Source: Anaerolineae bacterium (lineage in GTDB: Bacteria > Chloroflexota > Anaerolineae > Aggregatilineales > J027). From it: DNA of 64,000 nt. Both the position numbers and the translations under genes were made by a program. Shown here piece by piece: positions 28,722-37,010 of this stretch. The notes below the pieces were generated by a model, which did not search any database, was not told where the DNA came from, and saw only the letters and a program-made list of their open reading frames with translations. The stretch's first letter is position 1; the number at the start of each line of letters is the position of its first letter. The stretch covers positions 226,858-290,857 of the forward strand of contig JAJTXY010000004.1 of the NCBI GenBank assembly GCA_021463865.1, in the 5' to 3' direction.

Positions 28722-29423
28722 ATGGATGCGTTAGGTATTAATATTGGGTTTCTAATTGCCCAAATCATCAACTTCGGCGTGATCTTTTTCCTGTTGCGTA
28801 AGTTTGTATGGGGCAAATTGTTAGACACCATTGATAAGCGCCGCCAAGACATCGAAAAGGGTCTGGAAGACGCCCGTATCGCCGCTGAAGCTCGTGCTAA
28901 TGCGGAAAAAGAAGCGGAAAACATCAAGGCTGCTGCCCGTGCCGAAGCCCAAAAGATTGTGGCCGATGCACGTGGTCGTGGCGAGGAAGCTGGCAAAGAC
29001 GTGCTGGCGAAGGCTAACACCGACGCCGAAGCAATTCGCGCTGAAGCCCGTACCAAAGCCGAAGAAGAACGTTCCCAATTGCTGTCCGACATGCGCGGTC
29101 AGGTGATCTCGCTGGCGATAGCCGCCGCGAACCGCCTCATCGGTGAAAGCATTGACGAAAAGAAGCAGCAGCAAATCGTGACTGACTTCTTCAGCAAATC
29201 TCCCGAAAATGTCAAAGGTCTGGGTGCCAATATCGAAGTCGTCAGCGCCCTGCCCCTCAATGACAATGAGAAGAAAGACATTCTCAACAAGACGGGTGCT
29301 TCCAATGCCGATTGGAAAGTTGATCCGGCAATCTTGGGTGGTCTCATCATCCGCGCAGGTGATAAGGTCGTGGATGGCAGCGTGCGCTCTGGTCTAGGCG
29401 CGTTGTCGTCTCGCCTGAACTAA
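28722..29423 (+). CDS. atpF: ATP synthase b subunit fused to delta C-terminal domain
   Basis: 233 aa. N-terminal membrane helix (about 8-26), long charged coiled coil (about 30-140) as in subunit b, then a segment (about 150-233) that matches the C-terminal domain of subunit delta: VDPAILGGLIIRAGDKVVDGSV and a final GLGALSSRL. The N-terminal six-helix part of delta is absent. It would form the peripheral stalk. No atpH, atpA, atpG, atpD or atpC follows; the next gene is on the other strand, so F1 genes must be elsewhere. Confidence 0.88.
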   Translation: MDALGINIGFLIAQIINFGVIFFLLRKFVWGKLLDTIDKRRQDIEKGLEDARIAAEARANAEKEAENIKAAARAEAQKIVADARGRGEEAGKDVLAKANTDAEAIRAEARTKAEEERSQLLSDMRGQVISLAIAAANRLIGESIDEKKQQQIVTDFFSKSPENVKGLGANIEVVSALPLNDNEKKDILNKTGASNADWKVDPAILGGLIIRAGDKVVDGSVRSGLGALSSRLN

Positions 29424-29443
29424 TCACAAACTTACGAACGTTC

Positions 29444-29475
29444 AAAAGGGCAATCCAAAAGGGTTGTCCTTTTTG
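29444..29475 (+). terminator. terminator of the Fo operon
   Basis: AAAAGGGCAA pairs with TTGTCCTTTT over 10 bp (one G-T), then TTG. Symmetrical A/T arms could also serve the convergent gene. Confidence 0.8.
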
Positions 29476-29479
29476 ATTG

Positions 29480-31786
29480 CTAGGGCCAGAGTTGCCGCCA
29501 CCAATCCAGCAAACTTTGGAAGCCAAGTGTTTTGCCAAAACGTTGAACGGGGAGTCCCGATGTCGGAGTCATGGCCGATTCTAGGGCGTCAATGGTCGCC
29601 TGATAATCACCCGCAACTTGGGTCATCGCTTGGGCATTATAGGTCGCCATAAACTCAACGACAAAGGTAGCTGTTGCGGCGCTTTGGGTCTGTTCAGCTT
29701 CAATATTGACTGCTTGGGCAGTAGCGGTTGCCATTAGGCCATTATAGTCGGCAGCATAAGTCGCTTGTGCATTCGCCTGTTCATTGGCCTGCGCCGTCGC
29801 CGTCTGGTAAATCGAATCCAACAGCACCGTATTACCCATATTTTCTTCGATCAAATTGCTGTTACGAGTCGCCAATTGATTGGCCCGAAACGCGCTTTCC
29901 GTTCCCAGCGAGACAATACGTCCTATTTGTTGGTTCAGTTCAGCAAGGGCCGTCGCGTTTTCCTGATTGATAATGACTTGAGTCCGCGTCGCATCACGGT
30001 CAGCACGAGTCAGAGGGGTGGCTGTCGGATCAAGGCCGATCCCCAAACGTGGCCCGCCAATCAGTCCTGCTAACACCAATAAACCTGCTGCGCCAACCCC
30101 TGCCGTCCCAATCGCTAGGCGACGATACGTTCGACTCATCTGGTCTTTTCGGCGCAGTTCCAGCGTATCTTCGTCTGGCTCGCCAGTCTCAACGGTTTCC
30201 AATGCGTCGGCGGTATCCTCCATTTCGATAGGTGGGGCAGCAATCGGGATGCGGCCCGTCGCCCTTTCACCTTCTAGCCATGTATTGACCACCACCAATT
30301 CTGTCCAATTGCTGGCCGTCAGGTCATCGCCCGGCCTATGTAGCGCACGCACCTGATAGATGCTGGGGCGCTGTTTGGCGGGTTCAAAAAAGTTGCGACC
30401 TTCAATCGTATGAATTTTCTGATTCTTGTTATTTTCTCCCGACTGCTGCCGCACCTCATACAACTGTGCCCCTCGGACGGGTGTCCATACAATCCGGGCA
30501 AGGGTCACACTTTCAAAATAAGGCACACGCAGACGTTTAGGCGCTTGGACATCATTGCTCCATTGGGATGGGCTACGCGGTGCAAATACACTGTTCGCGC
30601 TCCGTACCCGGAAATACCAACCCGATGGCTGAATATCCTCGGTCTCAAAAGTGGTATCTGTGCCACGATAGAAGGTCATCGTTTGGGAACTATCAAATTC
30701 AGAGTCAGGCGAGGCTTCGACCTCATAGAGATTGGCTTGGTTAACCTTTGACCATGTGACGACAAAACCATGCTGACCCCATTCAATCGGCTGCAAGATC
30801 GGCGGCACCAGTTGAATTGGGGTAATCATAATCGGGTTGCTGGGCTTACCGGGCATATTTTGGCTGTAGGGGACAACCCGATAATACGTCTCGCCCACTG
30901 ACGGCGGTTGCACATTATGAACACGTTGGCGGGCATCGGTCATATCCGCGACAATCACTGGCTCATTAAACGTAGGCGATGAAGATTGTTCGATGCGATA
31001 ACCTGTTGCACGTGGGCTGTTTGTCCAAGACAAGACAGCCTGTGAAAAATTTTCCCAACGATATTGCAGCGTCACATCACCGGGGTCAGGATTGACTCGA
31101 TAGAGCCGTATATCCATCAATATTGCTGGCAAAGTTTGGGTGTGGGCTTCTGCAATCCGCTGCAATGCCGCGTTGCCCACGAACGGAAGCTCATCAATTA
31201 AGGGGCGCAGAGGACTGGAAAAAATCAATAGACGTTCGACATAGTGGATCGAAAAAACTTGTGAGTGCGGGCGAATGCGATCCGGTGAAACCCCATTGGC
31301 AGGCGACCAGCCCTCCCCCGGGAACAAGCCCTCATCAAGCGATAATGCGGTACGCCGATGATTCAATACTCGCAGTCCAGATGTCCCCAACCAACTAAGC
31401 CAAATCCGCCCTTCTGGAATTTCACGAGTCAGTGCCCCAATAATCATGGCATGGGTGCTGTCTCCCTTGCCAATGGAACGCGCCTCATGTTGCAGATAGG
31501 TATAAAAAGATTCGGAAAATTCTCCGGCATCGGCGTTTTTCTGGGGAAAACTATGCCACAGCCACTCAACGGTTTGCTCGGTTAACGCAACCGCTTCTAC
31601 CCCCTGCCCAAACGCAAAAACGAGTTGTTTTTCGTCGTAGCGCACCCGCAGTTGAGCCGACAAATCGTCGGGTTTGTTGTTGTAGAGCAGCATTCGCAAC
31701 CGCCCATGCTGAATCTCATACTGCCTAACGGGATCGCCGGAAGGGTTTAGAATGACATCCGAAAAGAGGATTGATTGGTCGGTCAT
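29480..31786 (-). CDS. FN3-domain membrane protein with N-terminal phosphatase-like domain
   Basis: 768 aa. Residues 1-240 resemble a PP2C-like or similar alpha/beta domain (AFGQGVEAVALTEQTVEWLW, IWLSWLGTSGLRVL), but I cannot place metal-binding Asp residues with certainty. About 245-520 are three fibronectin-III-like domains (SWTNSPRATGYRIEQS, VTWSKVNQANLYEVEA, VWTPVRGAQLYEVRQQ). A membrane helix follows (about 560-585), then an extended Ala/Thr/Gln-rich helical tail (ATAQANEQANAQATYAADYN). So the FN3 part is intracellular if the helix is the only one. Start ATG 31786; a TTG nine bases before is less likely. Function unknown; the PP2C idea is weak. Confidence 0.55.
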   Translation of the reverse strand: MTDQSILFSDVILNPSGDPVRQYEIQHGRLRMLLYNNKPDDLSAQLRVRYDEKQLVFAFGQGVEAVALTEQTVEWLWHSFPQKNADAGEFSESFYTYLQHEARSIGKGDSTHAMIIGALTREIPEGRIWLSWLGTSGLRVLNHRRTALSLDEGLFPGEGWSPANGVSPDRIRPHSQVFSIHYVERLLIFSSPLRPLIDELPFVGNAALQRIAEAHTQTLPAILMDIRLYRVNPDPGDVTLQYRWENFSQAVLSWTNSPRATGYRIEQSSSPTFNEPVIVADMTDARQRVHNVQPPSVGETYYRVVPYSQNMPGKPSNPIMITPIQLVPPILQPIEWGQHGFVVTWSKVNQANLYEVEASPDSEFDSSQTMTFYRGTDTTFETEDIQPSGWYFRVRSANSVFAPRSPSQWSNDVQAPKRLRVPYFESVTLARIVWTPVRGAQLYEVRQQSGENNKNQKIHTIEGRNFFEPAKQRPSIYQVRALHRPGDDLTASNWTELVVVNTWLEGERATGRIPIAAPPIEMEDTADALETVETGEPDEDTLELRRKDQMSRTYRRLAIGTAGVGAAGLLVLAGLIGGPRLGIGLDPTATPLTRADRDATRTQVIINQENATALAELNQQIGRIVSLGTESAFRANQLATRNSNLIEENMGNTVLLDSIYQTATAQANEQANAQATYAADYNGLMATATAQAVNIEAEQTQSAATATFVVEFMATYNAQAMTQVAGDYQATIDALESAMTPTSGLPVQRFGKTLGFQSLLDWWRQLWP

Positions 31787-32019
31787 GAAGTGCAATTTTC
31801 CTAATAAGGGCGTTTTTGAGCTTTTGCCGATGTGAGAAGGCTATCCAACAATAATAAATTGATTATAACCTAGTAGAAAAAATGGAGAAAGCAAGTTACG
31901 TATTGCGAATTTTAACAATTTCCACAACACAAATTCCATTAAAACTGCTATAGTGTTAGGGGATGTCAGAAAATCCTGTAAAAACCGTTAAGGTCATTAC
32001 CTATCAATAAGGAGACATG

Positions 32020-33258
32020 ATGGCTAAATTAAGCCGTATATTGTTGATACTTTTCGTTGTAACGGTCATGATTGGAACCTCTGCCAAGATCAGCCGTGCC
32101 CAAGATGGCGGCAACGGCGATACCTTGACCCGCTATGCTGAAGAACTATATGTCAATATTAATCAGGGACTCATTGCCCTCGAAGAACGTCCTCTCCAAC
32201 GTAATGAAACGCTTGATGCTGTAGCCCAAGTCATTGCCGATGAATTAGAAGCAACTGGGTCATATACCTCGGTGCCGCCTGTCCTTGCCGATGATCTCGG
32301 CTATCCGCGTTGGCCGGATAACGGTCAGCGCATCATTAGCCTGCCCTATAATGGCATTGGCATCCAAACTCCCGCCGAAGCCGCTGATTATTGGGTGGAA
32401 GCGATTGCCGAAACACTGGCCGACAGCAAGTTCCGTGAAATCGGCATCGGGGTATCCAACTATGTCGCACAGGCTGGTGGTACCGTGCAGACGGCCTATG
32501 CAATTGTCTTAGGTGCTCAACCCAACGTGATCCCGGTGGTCGTCAATGATGGCGCAGCAAAGGTCTACAGCCAAGAAGTCGAGTTGTATGTCCATAACGA
32601 ACTGACCCTCTCCTATGAAACCGATGCGATCACTTTGCAGCGTGCCAATGAGGTACGGTTTGCCAACAGTGAAGCGGACTTGGAACAAGCGTCATGGCAG
32701 CTTTGGGATGATGTGAATTATGCCGTACCATGGCAACTCACTGAAGGTTTGGGCGCAAAAGAAGTTTGGGTTGAACTGCGCGACACCAAAGGGGTGACTG
32801 TAAAGTCAGTAGCAAATGTAGAGGTTGCTGACCCTGCCACCTCACCGGACGCCGCTACCCTGCCTGCCCCCTCACCCATCACCCTTGTGATGACATACGG
32901 CGGCGACACCTTCACACTTCAAGTGGAATCTGACCGCCCCACTGTTAAGCTACAAGAGGTCTACTTCACCTGGTTCGACGATACCCGCGCCTACGAACTG
33001 GAAAATGCCGACAATCTGGCGGATGTTAACCTTGCTGAGTTCCCAACCAGTGATTGCATCCAGATTCGGGTACGCAGTCAACAAAGCACTATCGCCATTC
33101 CCGGCTGTGCCACCATTTACCTTGAAGCCAATGAGTTTACTGAGCCTACACAGGTCTTTTGGGGCACTGAATTTGAAACTTTCACCGTGCTGGATGGCCC
33201 GCGTGATCTAGGATTCTGCGAGTCCGACGCGGGACGTTGTGAAATCCGGCTACGTTAA
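32020..33258 (+). CDS. Secreted protein with divergent CAP-like domain
   Basis: 412 aa, signal peptide about 1-29 (ending SRAQ). Residues about 35-185 have the pattern of CAP/SCP domains (an early helix LYVNINQGLIALEERPLQRN, AADYWVEAIAETLADSKFREIGIGVS, then a YAIVLGAQPN strand), but the His/Glu cluster of canonical CAP proteins is missing. The C-terminal half holds beta-sandwich modules (about 195-280 and 285-400). GGAG lies 5 bases before ATG 32020; the ATG three bases upstream would leave too little spacing. A terminator follows. Confidence 0.6.
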   Translation: MAKLSRILLILFVVTVMIGTSAKISRAQDGGNGDTLTRYAEELYVNINQGLIALEERPLQRNETLDAVAQVIADELEATGSYTSVPPVLADDLGYPRWPDNGQRIISLPYNGIGIQTPAEAADYWVEAIAETLADSKFREIGIGVSNYVAQAGGTVQTAYAIVLGAQPNVIPVVVNDGAAKVYSQEVELYVHNELTLSYETDAITLQRANEVRFANSEADLEQASWQLWDDVNYAVPWQLTEGLGAKEVWVELRDTKGVTVKSVANVEVADPATSPDAATLPAPSPITLVMTYGGDTFTLQVESDRPTVKLQEVYFTWFDDTRAYELENADNLADVNLAEFPTSDCIQIRVRSQQSTIAIPGCATIYLEANEFTEPTQVFWGTEFETFTVLDGPRDLGFCESDAGRCEIRLR

Positions 33259-33273
33259 GCGGAGATAATCAAG

Positions 33274-33306
33274 AGGGCGGCCCAATTTCTGGAACCGCCC
33301 TTTTAT
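33274..33306 (+). terminator. rho-independent terminator
   Basis: AGGGCGG pairs with CCGCCCT, followed by TTTATTTT. It separates the CAP-like gene from a convergent protease gene and may serve both. Confidence 0.8.
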
Positions 33307-33311
33307 TTTGC

Positions 33312-34658
33312 CTATTGTCCGAACGGAGTGACTGTCGGGGGGAATTGATAGGCTTCTGTTGGGGGAATAAAGGGTTGGGGATTGTAACCGAGATAGGCTC
33401 GCCATTCGGGTTCCAATTCAGCCAAACTCTTGCCTGTCACGGCAATGAGCGCATCATCCATGCGGGTGTTGCGGCTAATCAAATCGAACCACTGGGCAAT
33501 GCCTTCCATACTATACTGCCCGTAAATCCACTGAATGAAGGACGCCCCCATCCAATAGCCCGGTGCGTTGCAACCGTTGGGGATGTTGCCACCACCACCC
33601 GGCCCCGTGCCTTGCAAGGTAGGAATATCTTGTCCCTCCGTATGGTCACGCAGACCCGTCCCAGCACGAACCGAATTAAGCGAAAACCACGTCGCGCCAC
33701 CCTCAATAAACCACGTTGGGCCACCTACATTTTTATCAAATTGATAGAGGTGGGTCACTTCATGCGTAATAACTTCGGTCATATAGTTATAAAGCCATTC
33801 GGTGGTTTGCTCCACTGGTGATGGATTACGGGGGCAAGATGAGATAAACCCCAATTCTTGGAAACGTTGCACTGTCATACCCAAATCGTTACTAGTGAAC
33901 CCAGCCCGCCGACTGTTTCCCGCCGCACCCGCATTGGAAAATTCACCAAAGGTATCCGCATCCGAAAACACCACTGCGATAGGTCTAAAGCTGAGAGGCT
34001 CACCAAAACCCAGCAACCAACGCTCTTGAACAGCCGCCATCCCATTCATCACTACTTGGGCAAAATCTTCGTCCTGACCAAACCAATACAACTCCAGTTG
34101 GTCATTGGCCGCGCGATACCATACCCGTGTTGGGTCGCTGTAAACATAATTTTGTGGGGTTGTCTCTACCGAGTTGCCTGCCAGATCAATCGCCCGCCAG
34201 AAAAAGTCCATGCGCTGCCATGGGGGTTGATCGGAAGTGTCATATAGCACCGCCACCCACTCATTTTCACCGTCGCCACGTCCCGCCGGAACACGAGTCC
34301 CGGAGCCATGTGGATAACGAATGAACAATGTAACCTGATCAAGTTCTTGTTCAGTTTCAATTGTGACCGTAAAGGTCGCCCCATCCGGATAATGAGAAAC
34401 GACGCTGGTATCGCCAAATATCACTTCCCCGTCCTTCTCACCCGTGAATACAACTGGATCAGCGTTGCCCCCCACTTCTTCCACCGCAACGGTGTCCACT
34501 TCAACACTCGGCGGGGTCATGGTTGGATAATCCGTGCCCTGCAATCGGGGCGAGGCCAGTACCGGAAAAGCATAACTAACCAACAGCATCACAATCAGCA
34601 GCGAAACGGCAGTTCCCGACAAGCCTACTGCCCAAATACGGACTTGTTTATTTGCCAT
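33312..34658 (-). CDS. Secreted gluzincin-type metalloprotease (peptidase MA-like)
   Basis: 448 aa, signal peptide (about 12-36). An N-terminal beta-domain (about 75-170; FTVTIETEQELDQVTLFIRY) precedes a zinc protease domain with HEVTH (H299, E300, H303) and the third ligand in FIEGGATWFS (E319), the gluzincin arrangement of peptidase-MA-like proteins. The catalytic residues are intact. It would act outside the cell. Start ATG 34658 with GGAGG 7 bases upstream; the in-frame TTG just before it is too close to the RBS. Confidence 0.82.
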   Translation of the reverse strand: MANKQVRIWAVGLSGTAVSLLIVMLLVSYAFPVLASPRLQGTDYPTMTPPSVEVDTVAVEEVGGNADPVVFTGEKDGEVIFGDTSVVSHYPDGATFTVTIETEQELDQVTLFIRYPHGSGTRVPAGRGDGENEWVAVLYDTSDQPPWQRMDFFWRAIDLAGNSVETTPQNYVYSDPTRVWYRAANDQLELYWFGQDEDFAQVVMNGMAAVQERWLLGFGEPLSFRPIAVVFSDADTFGEFSNAGAAGNSRRAGFTSNDLGMTVQRFQELGFISSCPRNPSPVEQTTEWLYNYMTEVITHEVTHLYQFDKNVGGPTWFIEGGATWFSLNSVRAGTGLRDHTEGQDIPTLQGTGPGGGGNIPNGCNAPGYWMGASFIQWIYGQYSMEGIAQWFDLISRNTRMDDALIAVTGKSLAELEPEWRAYLGYNPQPFIPPTEAYQFPPTVTPFGQ

Positions 34659-34730
34659 CAAAAATCCTCCAAATGAAACTTGCTTCCATACACAAGATTT
34701 TAACCCGTAGATCGAAAAGGGGTTCGATCT

Positions 34731-34767
34731 AAAACAGAACAGGCCATCGTAATTTAACGACAGCCTG
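34731..34767 (-). terminator. terminator for rpmJ
   Basis: Read on the minus strand: CAGGCTGTCGT, loop TAAATT, ACGATGGCCTG (11 bp, two G-T pairs), then TTCTGTTTT. It lies about 40 bases after the rpmJ stop. Confidence 0.7.
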
Positions 34768-34784
34768 CTATCTGCTTAGGAATC

Positions 34785-34805
34785 GCCAGATACCGCATAT
34801 CTGGC
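34785..34805 (-). repeat. perfect inverted repeat just after rpmJ
   Basis: GCCAGATA, loop CCGCA, TATCTGGC: 8 bp, four bases beyond the rpmJ stop. A third inverted repeat TAGATCGA/TCGATCTA lies at 34708-34731. Neither has a T run. Confidence 0.6.
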
Positions 34806-34808
34806 CGT

Positions 34809-34925
34809 TTAGCCTTGACGCTGTTTGTGCTTGGGGTTGGTAGAGCAAATAACGAACAGCACACCCTTGCGCCGCACGAATTTGCAATTGGCACACATCA
34901 AGCGCACTGAAGAACGTACTTTCAT
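34809..34925 (-). CDS. rpmJ: 50S ribosomal protein L36
   Basis: 38 codons: [20 protein letters not shown], then [18 protein letters not shown]. The zinc-ribbon ligands C11, C14, C27 and H33 are all present, so this is the zinc-binding form. Full L36 length. GGAAAGG lies upstream. It stands alone between a protease gene and a carbonic anhydrase gene, not beside infA-rpsM-rpsK as in most bacteria, which suggests either an unlinked copy or a second one. Confidence 0.95.
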   Translation of the reverse strand: MKVRSSVRLMCANCKFVRRKGVLFVICSTNPKHKQRQG

Positions 34926-34987
34926 GATGGTAAAAACCTTTCCGAAAAATTCAACCCCGCCATTATAGCAGGCACGTCATGGCTTGC

Positions 34988-35608
34988 CTATGCCGAGAAT
35001 TTTGTCGCTGGCTCTGGCAAGACCTCAAAATGACCACTCGATTCATCCAGTGCAAGAATTTGACCCGTCTCTAGTTCAAATATCCAGCCATGCACCCGCA
35101 GTTGTCCTGTGATTTCTTTTTGGCGCAGAAGCTCAATTTCACGCAACCCTTTTAGGCTCTGGACGACCGATTTTTCAAGGATAGCTCGGTCATGAGCGGT
35201 ATGAGAGTCAAGGTCAGCCTTGATGAGGTCATTCATGCCAATCCAGCGGGCCAGATTGGGAAACTGCTCTGCATCCACCCCCGCTGCCAACGTATTCAGC
35301 ATGACACAATCGGTATGTCCGCACACCACCACCTCTCGAATCGAGGGCATCCGGCTGAGGGTCAATTCAATCCCAGCAGCGATGGCAAAATCTGTTTCGC
35401 CCTGCCCCGGCACCAAACCACCCGGCACCCGCACCGCCATCATTTCCCCCGGTGTAATGCCGAGGATAAGTTCAGGAATGACACGGCTGTCGAAACATCC
35501 AATAAATAAAATGGTTGGGCTAGGTCGTTGGCTGCCTGTGCCAAGTTGATTTTGATACTTAGAACGATAGGCGCGTGAGGACGCTTCATACCCTGCAAAA
35601 TTATCCAT
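34988..35608 (-). CDS. Beta-class carbonic anhydrase
   Basis: 206 aa, interconverts CO2 and bicarbonate in the cytoplasm. Zinc ligands C38 (GCFDSRV), H98 and C101 (CGHTDC), with the D40-R42 dyad of the active site. Length and order match the family; the spacing C-x59-H-x2-C is typical. It diverges from the lipoprotein gene 64 bases away. Confidence 0.92.
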   Translation of the reverse strand: MDNFAGYEASSRAYRSKYQNQLGTGSQRPSPTILFIGCFDSRVIPELILGITPGEMMAVRVPGGLVPGQGETDFAIAAGIELTLSRMPSIREVVVCGHTDCVMLNTLAAGVDAEQFPNLARWIGMNDLIKADLDSHTAHDRAILEKSVVQSLKGLREIELLRQKEITGQLRVHGWIFELETGQILALDESSGHFEVLPEPATKFSA

Positions 35609-35672
35609 GCAATTTCACCTTTCTTCTGATTATGCTTGCGGGAGAACTTGATGTTTTTGTATACTTCTCCGT

Positions 35673-36170
35673 ATGAAACTAAGAAAACACTTGCTGCCCA
35701 CCCTCTTAATGATGGTCTTTCTGCTTGCGACCAGCCTTTCGGCCTGCCAAGATGATGTACCCGAACCAGAAAAACCAACGGGTGATCCTGCCCAAGCCGC
35801 CGAAGATTTCATTGCGGCTCTCTTTAGCGGCAATGCCACCGCCGTGCGTGAGCTTTCAAGCGATCAAACCCGTCTATCCTTCCTCGATACCGCAACGGCC
35901 TATGCCAACGCCAATGCCGAAATTGACTTGAGCCAAACCAAATTTGAGGTCATCGCCGAACAAGCGGTAGATCGTCGTACCATTCGTATGTCGGGTATTT
36001 GGGTCATCTCCGCTGATACCTCTGACGGACAACGTGCCACTGAAGTCCATGACACCAACTTAGAACCCGCTGTTCTTTTGGGTTTGTGGTTCAAAGGCGG
36101 TAAATGGCGTGTAGACGGCATGAAAGCGGAAGAAAGCCAGAATTTGCCAACGCTTACGCCGACATCTTAA
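35673..36170 (+). CDS. Lipoprotein, DUF4878-like
   Basis: 165 aa with a lipobox (LSAC, Cys25) after a hydrophobic signal, so it should be lipid-anchored outside the membrane. A single small alpha+beta domain (about 40-155) with AEDFIAALFSGNATAVRELSS at its start and WFKGGKWRVDGM at its end resembles the NTF2-like DUF4878 fold. Function unknown. Confidence 0.65.
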   Translation: MKLRKHLLPTLLMMVFLLATSLSACQDDVPEPEKPTGDPAQAAEDFIAALFSGNATAVRELSSDQTRLSFLDTATAYANANAEIDLSQTKFEVIAEQAVDRRTIRMSGIWVISADTSDGQRATEVHDTNLEPAVLLGLWFKGGKWRVDGMKAEESQNLPTLTPTS

Positions 36171-36315
36171 CCCACACCCTCTATTTTTACAACAATTATT
36201 CAAAAAATTCCTGAGAGGTCATATAAGGGATTTTCTCTTGTTATCCTTATACGGATGAATCCCCGACCTATCCAAAACATTTTTTCAACTAAAGACAGCT
36301 TCTCGCTTTTTTCGT

Positions 36316-36343
36316 TTGACATCCCCCTCACAAGGCATACAAT
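36316..36343 (+). promoter_or_regulatory. promoter of the peptide-export operon
   Basis: TTGACA (36316-36321), 16-base spacer, TACAAT (36338-36343), 46 bases before the HlyD-like start. Confidence 0.7.
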
Positions 36344-36388
36344 CAATGGTAGTACCCCATTTTGCTATACACAGCGGGATTTAGTGCG

Positions 36389-36997
36389 ATGCAAAACGTC
36401 CAAAATAGACTCTTCCGCAAAGTTGCGCTTGATCGGCTCTCCTCGCCCGAACAGCTTGACCAGTTGATGAAAATCACCTCCCCCCGCGCATGGCTGGCAC
36501 TGATTGCGATTGCGATTTTGCTGGGGGCAAGCGGGTTATGGGCCATTTTTGGCAGTATCCCCGAAGAAACCGAGGGCAATGGGGTTTTGGTTAACAACCC
36601 TACGAGTGGTGGATTAGAAGCGGTCATCTATGTCCCCCTAAGCGAAGGCGCACAACTCCGACCCGGTATGGATGTCGAAGTCGAAGTTTCGACGGTCAAA
36701 ACGGAGACCTATGGCTATGTCAAGGCAGTGGTACGCGAAGTTGGGGATGTGCCCGTTACCCATCAGCAGGTATTAGACACCGTTGGGAATGACGAGATTG
36801 CCAATTCAACATTGCCGTCTGGCCCGGCTATTGAGGTGAGGTTGGAACTCAAACCCAGTGATGATACCGAAAGCGGTTTTGAGTGGACTTCTAAAGATGG
36901 CCCACCACGAGAATTGACGGTTGGCACACCCATTGTCGCCATTATCACGGTCAGCGAAGATCGTCCCATTAGCCGTGTTTTTCCGGTCTTTGAATAG
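36389..36997 (+). CDS. Short HlyD/NHLM-type membrane-fusion protein
   Basis: 202 aa. Cytoplasmic N-terminus (FRKVALDRLSSPEQLDQLMK, typical of the NHLM secretion adaptor), one membrane helix (about 38-58), then a split beta-barrel part: NGVLVNNPTSGGLEAVIYVP, GAQLRPGMDVEVEVSTVK and the closing strand RELTVGTPIVAIITV. The long coiled-coil hairpin of HlyD proteins and most of the lipoyl half are missing; the family usually has well over 250 residues. It reads as complete in frame, so this is a compact form or an internal deletion. Start ATG 36389; a TTG 27 bases upstream is possible. First gene of the export operon. Confidence 0.78.
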   Translation: MQNVQNRLFRKVALDRLSSPEQLDQLMKITSPRAWLALIAIAILLGASGLWAIFGSIPEETEGNGVLVNNPTSGGLEAVIYVPLSEGAQLRPGMDVEVEVSTVKTETYGYVKAVVREVGDVPVTHQQVLDTVGNDEIANSTLPSGPAIEVRLELKPSDDTESGFEWTSKDGPPRELTVGTPIVAIITVSEDRPISRVFPVFE

Positions 36998-37010
36998 GGT
37001 ATAGAATATT

